Positions 33,482-44,429 of a stretch of 64,000 bases of DNA are shown here, piece after piece (positions within the stretch are counted from its first letter, which is position 1; each line of letters starts with the position of its first letter). The notes under the pieces are model-generated. The model had not been told where the DNA came from. It did not search any database and saw only the letters and a program-made list of their open reading frames with translations. The translations under genes were made by a program, and so were the position numbers. Source of the stretch: Kitagawia praeruptora (taxonomy: Eukaryota > Streptophyta > Magnoliopsida > Apiales > Apiaceae); the NCBI GenBank assembly GCA_037693485.1, contig CM075345.1:91470001-91534000 (forward strand), read 5' to 3'.

Positions 33482-34013
33482 TGTTAAATATGACTGATGT
33501 GAATAATGTCAGTGTTTAAGTGTTACAGAGATTCATCAGAGTTTAACTGGAAGCTGGAAGCGATCCGAGTTTAATTAAACTCTAACGGTTGGAAGCTCGA
33601 CAGAGTTTGCTAAACTCTGTCAGGAGGAAGCGTCTACTGGTCATCAGACTTTGAAGAATTATTGAAGATAATTATGGAAGCGATATCTTTGAAGATTGGA
33701 TAGCTGTCAAAGAGATCGTGTTGACTAAGAAGACGTGTAGCAATCATAATTGATAACAATTGTATAGCTGGTTTTTAGGAGTATCAATTATCGATTGTAT
33801 CGTAGCTGTATATCTTTATAAATACAGTTAGGTTAACCCTAGAAGGGTATTGTGCAATGTATTATCATTCATTGTAACCTAAGCAACTCTCTGTGATATT
33901 TTACATCATTGAGAGAGGAGTTTTTAATTCCAAACAGTTTTTGATTTTTCGAATGTGTCTTACTCTTTATTCTCTCATACAAACTTGATTATAATTATGT
34001 ATTCAGCCTAACA
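33482..34013 (+). repeat. Copia-1 3' LTR
   Basis: It is 532 bp, TGTTAAATATG to CAGCCTAACA, co-linear with the 5' LTR without gaps. I count about 25 substitutions between the two LTRs by eye, near 5 percent, so the insertion is not recent. Confidence 0.95.
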
Positions 34014-34056
34014 GTTTCATTGTGGATGATCCATTGATTGACATATCTGCAATCAG
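34014..34056 (+). pseudogene. Exon, second part, of the split MULE/SWIM-type gene
   Basis: The first five bases (GTTTC) are the duplicated target site. Removing them joins this segment in frame to the sequence ending at 1844. The frame reads IVDDPLIDISAIR and stops at AATCAG followed by GTAGGC, a good plant donor site. The next exon of the same protein was not found in the following kilobase. Confidence 0.5.
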
Positions 34057-34179
34057 GTAGGCTTTTGATCCATTTATCCCTGAAATGTGTGTAAATTTTT
34101 TTCTTTTGATAAATAAAAGATTATGAGACCAGTGCTGAGATGTTTGAAAAGTCTCTGCTTTATGTCCCTTATAGTACAG

Positions 34180-34293
34180 AGAACGGAATTCTTTGAGCAA
34201 AGGGTTACGGAGATGCTGTTGCTAATAACTTAAAGCGCCTGCCTTGCAGAAGAATATGGTCGAGAATGAGCGATGCATCATCTCATTCTGGAG
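34180..34293 (+). pseudogene. Possible further exon downstream of Copia-1
   Basis: A TAGTACAG acceptor is followed by an open frame, GYGDAVANNLKRLPCRRIWS and RMSDASSHSG, and then GAG with a GTTTGT donor. It is downstream of the split MULE-type exon on the same strand. I do not recognise the protein, and the link to that gene is uncertain. Confidence 0.3.
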
Positions 34294-35239
34294 GTTTGTC
34301 TAATGACATTAATGTTTTCTCCGATGCATGATCACAGAATTGCTATTTCCAAGCTCAAGTGTTTTCTTATTGGTTGAATTAATTGAAAATAGGAAAGGAT
34401 GCTTAGGTTGTCACATGATCAGTATGACCAAATCATTGAAGGTGGTTTCTGGATCATAATAAACTGTTGCATATGGATCTTTAATATTAGTTTTAAATGA
34501 CAATTATCAATGGCATGAAATGGATTTACATTCCATCTGTATATTATATCAACATGCTTGCTGAATCTTTAATTTTTATAGTATACCTTCGTATTGAGAA
34601 GATAAAATATTAATGCTTCATTGGCCAGGTTTTGGAAATGATTAAACCCTCACTATTTGTATCAGATGACAATCCTTCGTTCTACGTTTCTGCTGGCTCA
34701 TTTGGCTCTGAAATTTCGTGTTCGAAATTGCTTCTTGTTCTTGTTACTGCATCTAAGGACACTAGTGCATCTAAGGACAGGTATCAAAAGGAACCATTTC
34801 TGGAAGTTCTGGAATTCTGTGGACACTAGTGGATTTTCTCCGAGGACATGTTGATCAACAAGTTACTGCACTGTAATGGAGTCCAGATGGAAGATATCCA
34901 AAATAAAGTATCATCACGAATGAAAGGAATGAGATGATGAAGATGATGCATGAGTCGTTTCCGTCACTTTATGTTTAAATTATGCGTTAATAGTTGGTAG
35001 ACTGCATGTACTTTATGTTTAAATTTATGTGTGACTGTTGCGCTTTAGTCATTTTAATTTTGCTTTACATTTTAAATTGTTTGTACGACCATGTCATTAC
35101 ATGGTGTTGCTTTTGAATTGTTGGTCATAGCCCTTTAATGGTACATTTGGATATTTGGCATTAAGTTGCCCGGGTTTATGAAATATTGATGATGCTTGGA
35201 TTGTGGCTATAAATGGCTTGGTTTAGTGTATTTCCAGCA
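34294..35239. other. Intron, UTR or intergenic sequence
   Basis: About 950 bases lie here without a gene I can support. Open frames at 34632-34850 are short and carry no motif. They could be the last exon and 3' UTR of the disrupted gene. Confidence 0.35.
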
Positions 35240-35596
35240 TGACCCTGCTATTTTTTTTTTGAAAAAATGTTACAATAGGGTCAAACTATGTTGCATTAAT
35301 CTAAAAAAAATCATTGCAATTGGTCTGAAAAATGTTGCCTTTAAGTGTCAATAAACTACCTTCTTATGCTACGGCAACAGTTTTTAATTGTTGCTATAAA
35401 GTCTAAAATGTTGCTACTGAAATTTATTACAATGATTTAATTATGTTGCTGTATGGTATTAAAAACGTTGCTAAATCGACCTATTGCAAGGCAACCGGAT
35501 GCAACACTCAAATTTTGCAAATTTTTTGCCTGCAACGAATATAGGCCTTAAGGCAATGTTTTCCTGTTGTTGCAATATGCAATATATGGTGTAGTG
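35240..35596. mobile_element. CACTA-E right end
   Basis: The segment ends ATATATGGTGTAGTG, a CACTA terminus like that of CACTA-B. It carries repeated GTTGC and GCAACA words. It abuts a copia gag sequence (TTTAAAG...). No matching left CACTAC terminus was found upstream, so the element is truncated or rearranged. Confidence 0.65.
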
Positions 35597-35604
35597 TTTA
35601 AAGT

Positions 35605-36430
35605 ACAGGCTCGACAAGGGAGGTTTGATACAAGAAAAGCCTTGTATGCATGTAAACAGGGTGAACGTGATCTGGTTGCACCGCATGTTCTATAGATGAT
35701 TGGATATATGGAGTACCTTGCTACCTGGGTTCCACCCTCAGTCCAGAAACCTGGACAGATGTGATCTTGAATCTTTGAACAACAGCTATGCTCAGTTTGT
35801 AATGAATTACAACATGAATGAGATAGACAAGACACCGAACGAATTGTTGGCTATGTTGAAAACTGCTGATACCAACATTCAGAAGGCATCCCCTTCTCCC
35901 ATAATGATGGCCAACAAGGGGCATGCCAAAGGAAAGGGTAAATAGAAAGGCAAGAAGAAGATTGAATCTAAACTTGCTAATCCAAAACTCGCTGTCAAAA
36001 AGGCTTTGAAGCCTGGATATGATGTTGAAAAGGCAAAGGGTGATTGTCACTATTGCAAGAATCCAGGTCATTGGAAGAAAAACTGTCAAAATTATTTGGA
36101 GGATCTGAAGAAACTGAAGGGTGTTAAGATTTCTGATTCAGGTATTTATGTTATAGAAGTCAATTTGTCTACTTCTTCATCATGGGTATTTGATACTAGA
36201 TGTAGTTCTCACATTTGTATAAATGTGCAAGAACTTCGAAGGAGTAGGACTTTGGCAAAAGGAGAAGTCGACCTATGTGTTGGCAATGGAGCAAAGGTTG
36301 TTGCTTTAGCTGTAGAGACTTATTATTTATCGTTGCCCACTGGGCATATTTTAGAACTTGAGAATTATTTCTACATGCCTGCGATTTGCAGAAACATTTT
36401 TTTTGTTTCTTGTTTGGACAAGAATGGTTT
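35605..36430 (+). pseudogene. Copia-2 gag (partial) and protease
   Basis: The gag fragment shows LNNSYAQFVMNYNMNEIDKT, then a lysine-rich tail and one zinc knuckle CHYCKNPGHWKKNC near 36047. A stop near 35943 interrupts it. The protease region has WVFDTRCSSHIC near 36185. The glycine of the DTG active site is arginine here. The reading frame changes near 36430. Confidence 0.82.
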
Positions 36431-37620
36431 TTCATTTTTTATTTAGAACATGTTCCTTTTCATTAAATAATGTTACCTATGGGGTTGCACGTTTTTTTAA
36501 TGGTTTATATGTTCTTGAGCTTGATACTCTTGTCTATAATGTAAATAATAAACGTCTACAGACAAAGGACTCAAATCATACATATCTCTGGCACTGTCGT
36601 TTAGGTAATATAAATGAGAATCACATTTCCAAGTTACATAAGGATGGATACTTGGATAAGTATGATTTTTAATCATACGAAGAATGCGAACCGTGTCTCA
36701 TTGGCAAAATGACTAAAGCTCCTTTTACCGGGCAGGGTGAGAGGGCCACCAAACGATTGGAATTGATACATAGTGATGTATGTGGTCCAATGCATACTAT
36801 GGCAAGAGGTGGCTTTTACTATTTCATAACTTTTATTGATGATTTTAGTAGATACGGATATGTGTATATTTTGAAGAACAAATTCGAATCGTTCGAAAAA
36901 TTCAAATAGTGTAAGGCTGAAGTAGAAAAGCAAATAGGCAAAAGTATAAAAACTCTACGATCTGATCGTGGGGGAGAATACTTAAGCTTGGAATTTAAGA
37001 TTTTCTTAAAGGAGTGTGGTATCGTATCACAACTCACTTCTCCTGGAACACCATAATGGAATGGGGTGTCTGAGAGGAGAAATCGTACTTTGTTGGACAT
37101 GGTATGATCGATGATGAGTCAAGCGGATCTTCCAATCAGTTTCTGGGGTTATGCCCTAGAGACGGCTGCATAAACACTAAACCGAGTTCCTTCAAAATCT
37201 GTTCAAAAGACACCATATAAGATATGGACTGAGAAACGTAATAGCGTTTCATTTATGAAAGTATGGGGATGTGAAGCCTTTGTGAAACTTTTGGTCTCCG
37301 ACAAGCTAGGACCGAAATCAGATAAATGTAATTTTGTGGGATACCCATTAGAAACAAAAGGGTATTATTTCTATAAACCTTCCGAGAACAAAGTGTTTGT
37401 TGCTCGAACGACTGTTTTTCTAGAGAGAGAACTATTTTCTAAGAAAAATAGTGGGAGGATAATAGATCTCGATGAGGATCGAGAACCACAAGATAACGTT
37501 GAACCAGAGTTGGAACATGAGCAGGATGTGAATGAAAATGTTCAGAACAACATTGCTCAATAAGCACAGGTTGTTCGTAGATCTAGTAGGATTCGCCATG
37601 AGCCGGAGAGATATTAAGGA
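36430..37620 (+). pseudogene. Copia-2 integrase
   Basis: The zinc-site part (YLWHCRLGNINENHISKLH) and the core are recognisable. The three catalytic positions appear in HSDVCGP, LRSDRGGEY and GVSERRNRTL. Stops fall near 36672, 36908 and 37055 (before WNGVSE) and elsewhere. The FVGYPLETKGYYFY tail and an acidic linker follow. Confidence 0.82.
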
Positions 37621-37644
37621 TTTCTCCTTACTCAAAGTGGCAAT

Positions 37645-39231
37645 GTGATGCTTGTAGATAATGATGAGCCTCTCACCTACAAGGATGCTATGAATTATCC
37701 AGAATCCGAGAGATGGCTGGAGGCCATGAAATTTGAGATGGATTCCATGTATGAAAACCAAGTATGGACTCTGGTTGAACCACTTGAAGGGATAAAACCC
37801 ACAGAGTGTTTCAAGAAGAAAACTAACATGGATGGTAATTTTCAGACCTACAAAACAAGACTAGTGCGAAAGGTTTCAAGCAAATTCATGGTATATATGA
37901 TGAAACTTTCTCACCAGTGGCTATGGTCAAATCCATCAGGATTTTGCTTGCGATAGCAGCTTACTATGACTATGAAATCTGGCAAGTGGATGTCAAGACC
38001 GCTTTCTTAAATGGGAGCTTAAAAGAGGATGTGTACAAGACACAACCTGATGGTTTTGTCAATCCAAGGTTTTCCAGAATGGTCTGTAAGTTGCGACGAT
38101 CCATTTATAGATTGAAGCAGGCCTCGAAGAGATGGAATAGTTGTTTTGATGAAACAGTCAAAGAGTTTGGCTTCATACAAAATGAAGATGAGCCATGTTT
38201 TTACAAAAAGGTTAGTAGGAGCCATGTGGCATTCCTAGTATAATATGTGGATGACATATTACTAATAGGGAATGACATTCCTTCTCTACAGGCTGTGAAG
38301 ATTTAGTTGATAAAAAGTTTCTCGATGAAAAACTTGGGCAATGCTACCTATATTTTAGGGATCAGGATCGTTAGAGATAGATCTAAGAGATTAATCGGCT
38401 TAAGTCAGAGTACATACATTGACAAGGTACTGCATCATTTTGGGATGCAAGAAGCTAAAAGGGGCTATGTCCCAATGTCTCATGGGATAACGATCTCAAA
38501 GGAAAACTATCCTAAATCATCAGATGACATGGACGGTATGAGTAAGGTACCATATGCTTCGGCAATTGGTTCTATAATGTATGCAATGATATGTACTCGT
38601 CCAGATGTCTCGTATGCTTTAAGCATGACGAGTAAATACCATTCTAATCTAGGTGAGGGTCACTGGACAACTATCAAGAATATTCTTAAGTACCTTAAAA
38701 GGTCTAAAGATTCGTTCTTGATATACGGAGGAGATGAGAAGCAAGTTGTAAGAGGTTACATTGATGCTAGTTTCTAGATAGATAGAGGTGATATGTCTCA
38801 GTCTAGATTTGTGTTTTGTCTAAATGGAGATGCTGTAAGCTGGAAAAGTTCGAAGCAAAAGACAGTAACTGATTCCATAATGGAAGCTGAGTATATTAAT
38901 GCCAGTGAAGCAACCAAAGAGGCTGTTTGGATTCAAAAATTTATAACAGGCCTTGGTGTGGTTCCATCGAACGCAGATCCAGTTGATCTATACCGCGATA
39001 ATAATGGAGCCATTTCGCAGGCTAAGGAACCAAGGTCCCATTCAAAGGCAAAGCATATACATAGAAGATATCACCTTCTTCGAGAGAATAACTAAAGAGG
39101 AGATATACATATATGTAAAGTGCATACTGATGATAATGTTGCGGATCCACTGACTAAGGCTTTGTCGCAGCAAAACCACGAAGGTCACACTAGTTCCATG
39201 GGTATTAGATACATGGACGATTGGCTCTAGT
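37645..39231 (+). pseudogene. Copia-2 reverse transcriptase and RNase H
   Basis: RT motifs are WQVDVKTAFLNGSLKEDVY, IYRLKQASKRWN and YVDDILLIGN near 38248, with a stop directly before YVDD. RNase H shows YIDASF, then a stop, AVSWKSSKQKTV, MEAEYINASEATKEAVW and VADPLTKAL near 39140. Frame changes near 37890 and in-frame stops make it non-functional. Confidence 0.85.
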
Positions 39232-39652
39232 GCAAGTGGGAGACTGATAGGGTTAGTGCCCTAGAGACAATGTTATTGTGCTTCTAGGAAAGACTATTTT
39301 GTTATTTGATTATGTTTTATGGATTATTCTACATTAATTTATTATATCTCTATTTACTACAATATAAATCTTAGAGTAATAAATGTCCTTGGAAAATATA
39401 TCACGTATTCTATATCTTTAAGTATATGACTTAAAAATGAGATTATATGAATAGTGTTTATATTCCTAAATATTCCTAATCGAGCATTATTAATATGAGA
39501 CAATTCTAATGCATAAAGATTAGTATGTTTATTGACTGATGACCACATCTCATTGGTCATACCTATAGTGATACAAAAGTCAAGAACATAGGTGCATGTA
39601 ATATTCTACATGGCACTGGATTGAACGACCCACAATGAGATTCTACATGTTG

Positions 39653-40485
39653 CACTACGCCATAAGTGAGCATACGCAACCCTTTTTACAAAGTGTTGCA
39701 CAGAAAGCGTTTCATTAGATAGAAGTTTTGGGTCTTTTGCAACTGAGCTGAATTGGTGTTGCGTTAGATATAGATTAGCATTGCGTATTACCCACAGTGT
39801 TTCACATTATGCAACACTAACTGATGGCGTTGCGTTAGATAATTTTTAATTTTTATAAATGATGACGTGGCAGGAGTGGGACCCACATGTGCTGACGTGG
39901 CATTTGCTGACGTGGCAAAAAACGTTGCATTAGATACCAGTAGTGTTGCGTTTGCTCTTTGAAGTGTTGCATTAGATATATTCATATTTTTTTAAAAAAA
40001 ATGACGTGGCAGATGTGGGCCCCACAAATGCTGACGTGGCAGTGTGAGACCCACAAGGGTGACATGGCAGGAGGTCCATCATGTTGACGTGGCACATGTG
40101 GGACCCACATTTGCTAACGTGGCAGAAGTGGGGCCCACCTTTGCTGACGTGGCATTTGCTGACGTGGCAGAAAGCATTGCATTAGATACCTGTAGTGTTG
40201 CATTTGCTGTTTGAAGTGTTGCATTAGATAAATTTATATTTTTTTAAAAAAATATGACGTGGCAGATGTGGAACCCACCACTGCTGACGTGGCAGTGTGG
40301 GACCCACAAGGGTGACGTGGCGGAGGCCCATCATGCTGACGTGGCAATTGTGGGACCCACAATTGCTGACGTGGCAGAAGTGGGACCCACTAATGCTGAC
40401 GTGGCATTTGCTGACGTGGCAGAAGTGTTGCATTAGGTATCGGTAGTGTTGCATTTGCTGTTTGAAGTGTTGCATTAGATATTTA
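39653..40485. mobile_element. CACTA-D left end with TGACGTGGCA repeats
   Basis: CACTACGCCATAAGTG follows ATGTTG in the LTR. The segment holds tandem units of about 245-250 bp with GTGTTGCATTAGATA-type words and about 16-18 copies of TGACGTGGCA or close variants, alternating with GGGACCCAC. No matching right end (TATGGCGTAGTG) was found, so the element is incomplete or its end has decayed. Confidence 0.65.
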
Positions 40486-40489
40486 TTTA

Positions 40490-41414
40490 TTTTTTAAAAA
40501 ATAGAAACAATAATCCGTAACAAAGCACTAGTTACAAGTCATATTGAAAATAGTAGTGATCTACTAAGATCTCCAATCAAATTAATTTTTTATTTTTTGA
40601 AACTTGGGGAATATCATTATATTATATATATATTGACATCCGTACGGTTGGATCGTTCAAAAATATTTTTAAAAAATAGAAACAATAATCCGTAACAAAG
40701 CACTAGTTACGAGTCATATTGAAAATAGTAGTGATCTACTAATATCTCCAATTAAATTAATTTTTTATTTTCTGAAACTTGGGGAATATCATTATATTAG
40801 ATATATATTGACATCCGTACGGTTGGATCGTTCAAAAATATTTTTTAAAAAATAGAAACAATAATCTGTAACAAAGCACTAGTTACGAGTCATATTGAAA
40901 ATAGTAGTGATCTACTAATATCTCCAATTAAATTAATTTTTTATTTTCTGAAACTTGGGGAATATCATTATATTATATATATATTGACATCCGTACGGTT
41001 GGATCGTTCAAAAATATTTTTTAAAAAATAGAAATAATAATCCGTAACAAAGCACTTGTTACGAGTCATATTGAAAATAGTAGTGATCTACTAAGATCTA
41101 CAATCAAATTCATTTTTTATTTTCTGAAACTTGGGGAATATCATTATATTAGATATATATTGACATCCGTACGGTTGGATCGTTCAAAAATATTTTTTAA
41201 AAAATAGAAACAATAATCCGTAACAAAGCACTAGTTACGAGTCATATTGAAAATAGTAGTGATCTACTAAGATCTCCAATCAAATTAATTTTTTATTTTC
41301 TGAAACTTGGGGAATATCATTATATTAGATATATATTGACATCCGTACGGTTGGATCGTTCAAAAATATTTTTTAAAAAATAGAAACAATAATCCGTAAC
41401 AAAGCACTAGTTAC
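40490..41414. repeat. 176-bp tandem repeat, just over five copies
   Basis: Units begin with AACAATAATCCGTAACAAAG at about 40506, 40681, 40857, 41033, 41209 and 41385, the last one partial. The period is 175-176 bp. Each unit contains AATAGTAGTGATCTACTA (partly palindromic) and ACATCCGTACGGTTGGATCG. The copies are nearly identical, so the expansion is recent. The array has no coding potential. Confidence 0.9.
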
Positions 41415-42816
41415 TTTATCGAGTTTTATTGAGATTCTTATTATTTGATCAATTAGATTGTGATATTTAAATTCACATACAAAGAATCAAAACATTAGAA
41501 TATTTTCAAGTATCTATATATTATTATATAGTTATTATTTATATATATATACATATATTTTGATTTCTCAAAATTATTTTCATAAAAAGATATTATTTTC
41601 TGATTTATTTTCAATTGATAATGTCATTAGAAAGACTCATAGTGATAATGGTGTAATGATCCTTAGACTTGAGATCATTATATGTCTATACAAGGATTAA
41701 TATACTTTGATTACATTAAAAGTTACTTTTGACCGGAAGATGATAAAAGTGGAAATCGGGTATATTATGATTCGTATGAGAAATATGGATGATAGGTATA
41801 GGATTTAACCCTCCTATTATTAGGAGAGATGTAATTGGCCACTTGATTGAGTGAGACTATGAAAATTCATGGTCACGCTCAAATATTGATTTGTTTTAAT
41901 AGTCTACTCATTGATCAAGTATACCCAGATTAAATGTTGAAGATGATGACTAATAACATGCCTCGAGTTTAATCTATAATATTTGGTTAAATGGATTATA
42001 TTACACAGAAACATTAATCACGAAAAGTTTAATTGGATCACCAATTATTACTATTACTTGAGTAGTAATGATGTATTAATTGATGCCGGTCATTGTTTAT
42101 AATTTTATTATTGGATTTTAAAACTACTGCCGACGTAATAATAGCTTAAAGGGTCACACACAATGAACGCTTGAAGGAATTTGATTTTGAATTTTGAATT
42201 TAAATAATAAAGGTATAATTCGAATTATGTAAATATATTAATTAAGTAGGACTTCATTAATTATAACATTATTCGAATTTAAATAATAAAACCAAAACTG
42301 ATTGGGTTTAGAGAAGCCCAAAATGGTTTTAGGGTTTTAGCCCAACTCCCTCCTCTACAAATACATTATGATGTATTGGTTTTAGGGTGTGAGTTTCAGA
42401 TTTCGTTTTTCTAAAACCCTAATAGCTCTTCTTCTTGAGAGGCTAATAGAGAGAGAGAGAGAGAGATAAAGGGTTGTTCTTGGTGCTAGTACATCGTTCC
42501 TTCTTTGATTGAGCGTTCGTGAGGATTACCAATAGAGAGTAGATCGCGGAGAGGGCTACTTGGTGACTGCAATAAGGACCTCCATAAGTCATCCTTTTTC
42601 TTAATTGTTAAAGCTTCATTTTGAGGTAAACGTTCATAACTACGAATTAAACGTCTTGTTTTGCATGGATCCCGCGATTGGGTTTCGATTTTATTATTTT
42701 AATCATTATTTTCCGCTGCGTTTGTTGCCCCGTAACTCATCACCAGGGTCGTGAGTGAGCCCCTCCATGAAGAGACAATACTTTGTTATAGAGGACGCGT
42801 CCAGAACTTATTAGCC

Positions 42817-43062
42817 TCATACTATGGCTTCTTCTGCAAGTATGTTTACAATGATCCACGAATTATCTTTTGTTTGAAGAAAATTGTATTGATGTGTGGG
42901 CCCATGGACCTTAGAGTGCGCCCCTGATAGGCAGGTTGAGGTCCCAAAGTCATGAATGAGCCCCTCTACACAAGATTGACATTCTAAAATGAAGTATTCA
43001 TCATGATTATCATGAAGATGCTCGTCCGGACTAGAAGAGACTTTTTCATTGCCCTCATCCAC
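42817..43062 (-). other. Antisense ORF upstream of Gypsy-3 gag (81 aa)
   Basis: The minus-strand frame (MDEGNEKVSSSPDEHLHDNH at its start) is acidic and without a known domain. It lies in the region where some Tat-lineage elements carry an antisense gene. It may be an exon of that gene together with the ORF at 43765-43977. Confidence 0.3.
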
Positions 43063-43764
43063 ATAGGCCGCGCCCTCGACAACTCCAACGACTCTCTTTT
43101 TTGAAATTCCCCTCTTAGGATGCCTCTTTAAGAGATGCTCTTTTAAGGAATGATGTTCTGATGCTGGGGGTAGTACTGATGCACCTTCATCGCCCTACAT
43201 ATACATATATTTCAGGGCAATTTCTATGAATAACGAAATATCCCTATAGGGATGCTTCTTCATGATTTGATGTTTGAAGCTACTATTGATGCCTATTATG
43301 TGCCCCTTTACCGGAAAGAGGTGCTAAGATGACTCTTCATGAGATGCCCTTCATAGGATGCCTCCTATTGAGATGTCACATTGAGATGCTCCTTCATAGG
43401 ATGAGAATAGCCCGTGACCGGAGAGTGCTCCCTACCGCTTTGTAAAACGTCTTAGGGTGAGGTTTATGCCCCCACTATTAATAGGTTGATGCTTTGGTTC
43501 CCCGTTCTACTAGTAGTTGATCGAAGTAGGGTGATTCCTGAATAGTATACTACAAGGTAAATTAATTACCTCCTAGTCTAGGGGGTAGTCCATGTACACT
43601 TTCCCTAGTATTAGTTGACTGAAATTTTCAACTTTTTCGAGATTGCAATATTATGCCTGTAGGGCGCGCCATGCATGGGGTCTGTTGGAGGATTAAAAGC
43701 ATTTGTCTTTGTAAAAGTCTCCTCCATGGTTGAGTAAGAATTGCCCTTGTCCTTACATTGGTCT

Positions 43765-43977
43765 TCAGTAGGTGGAGTTGGGATTTCGGCCGATTGCACA
43801 AGCCTTCCCTCTTTTGAGGACGCGTTGAAGCCCTAGTGCAATTCTCTTAGATTTGATGGTTGCAGCCTCCGGAACTCTGAAGTCATCAATCCACTTGCTA
43901 TTATCTTGATCAAATTTGGAGAAGTCATAATCAGGGTCAATAGTTATGAATTCAGAAGCAAAAGTTCTAGCATCCAT
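43765..43977 (-). other. Antisense ORF upstream of Gypsy-3 gag (70 aa)
   Basis: It starts MDARTFASEFITIDPDYDFS and continues with an acidic then basic composition (IKSKRIALGLQRVLKRGK). It looks like the N-terminus of a real protein. It is antisense to gag, as reported for extra ORFs in some Tat elements such as Grande. A second antisense frame lies at 43611-43799 and a third at 44118-44330. I do not know the function. Confidence 0.35.
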
Positions 43978-44429
43978 GATTTTGGATTGATCTTTTAGTT
44001 GTTAGGAGAGCATTTTCTTTTCAACCTTCAAAGAATGAAAGCATGCATTCTCTTTCTCAAATGTGGATTGATGCCCAAGGGAGCTATAAGAATTTCTGCT
44101 AACTCCTTGACTAAACCTCACTTTTTTTCTTGGAAGCTTCTAGCTTTCCATGTGGAGATGTCTTTATCCTTGATAAAAGGTGCAGCCAAAGGACTAAGAA
44201 GGGTGGTCTGCAGTGAGGATGATTCAGCGAACTTCACTTTCTTAGAAGGCACACCCTCAGCTTGGGGGGTAACCAAGCCCACCATAAAGCTCATGTTCCA
44301 TAAGAGATCCCTGTTGCTCCTCACTACCATGCAACTCCGATTGCCGGCATACAGCCGTTCGTTCTCATAGCAACGAGGAGTTAATGGAACAATTGTATCA
44401 TATGAGAGCTGCCTTAAAAAACTTGGAGT

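Larger units (their letters stand above)
1845..34013 (+). mobile_element. Copia-1: Ty1/copia LTR retrotransposon, complete but mutated, with nested insertions
   Basis: The ends are two 532-bp LTRs, each TGTTA...TAACA, flanked by a perfect 5-bp target duplication GTTTC (1840-1844 and 34014-34018). It has a tRNA-Met primer site, gag, protease, integrase, reverse transcriptase and RNase H in copia order. A long extra ORF follows pol, and a purine tract lies before the 3' LTR. The gag style, the three zinc knuckles and the extra ORF suggest the SIRE/Maximus lineage, although the LTRs are short for it. Of its 32 kb, about 19.7 kb comes from Gypsy-1 and CACTA-B with their own inserts. Many stops and frameshifts make it non-functional. 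I count about 25 differences between the LTRs. Confidence 0.93.
35597..42742 (+). mobile_element. Copia-2: Ty1/copia element, 5'-truncated
   Basis: It starts inside gag at the CACTA-E end. It has gag, protease, integrase, reverse transcriptase and RNase H in copia order, then a purine tract (about 39230-39244) and a 3' LTR with a CACTA-like insertion. The 5' LTR and the start of gag are absent. Many stops and at least two frame changes (near 36430 and 37890) make it a dead copy. The right border at 42742 (AACTCATCA) is inferred. Confidence 0.8.
39245..42742 (+). repeat. Copia-2 3' LTR with inserted sequence
   Basis: It starts TGATAGGGTTAGTGCCC after the purine tract and probably ends CCCGTAACTCATCA. 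A CACTA-like left end at 39653 starts a foreign segment. The LTR clearly resumes by about 41640-41900. A GA run and leader-like sequence lie near 42440-42470. Confidence 0.65.

Noticed and set aside
39860..40475. Frames over the TGACGTGGCA array
   Set aside because: They are short repetitive peptides (DVAEVGPT type) caused by the tandem DNA motif.
40490..41414. 176-bp repeat as a CRISPR or coding repeat
   Set aside because: There are no spacers and no open frame through the units. It is a simple tandem array.
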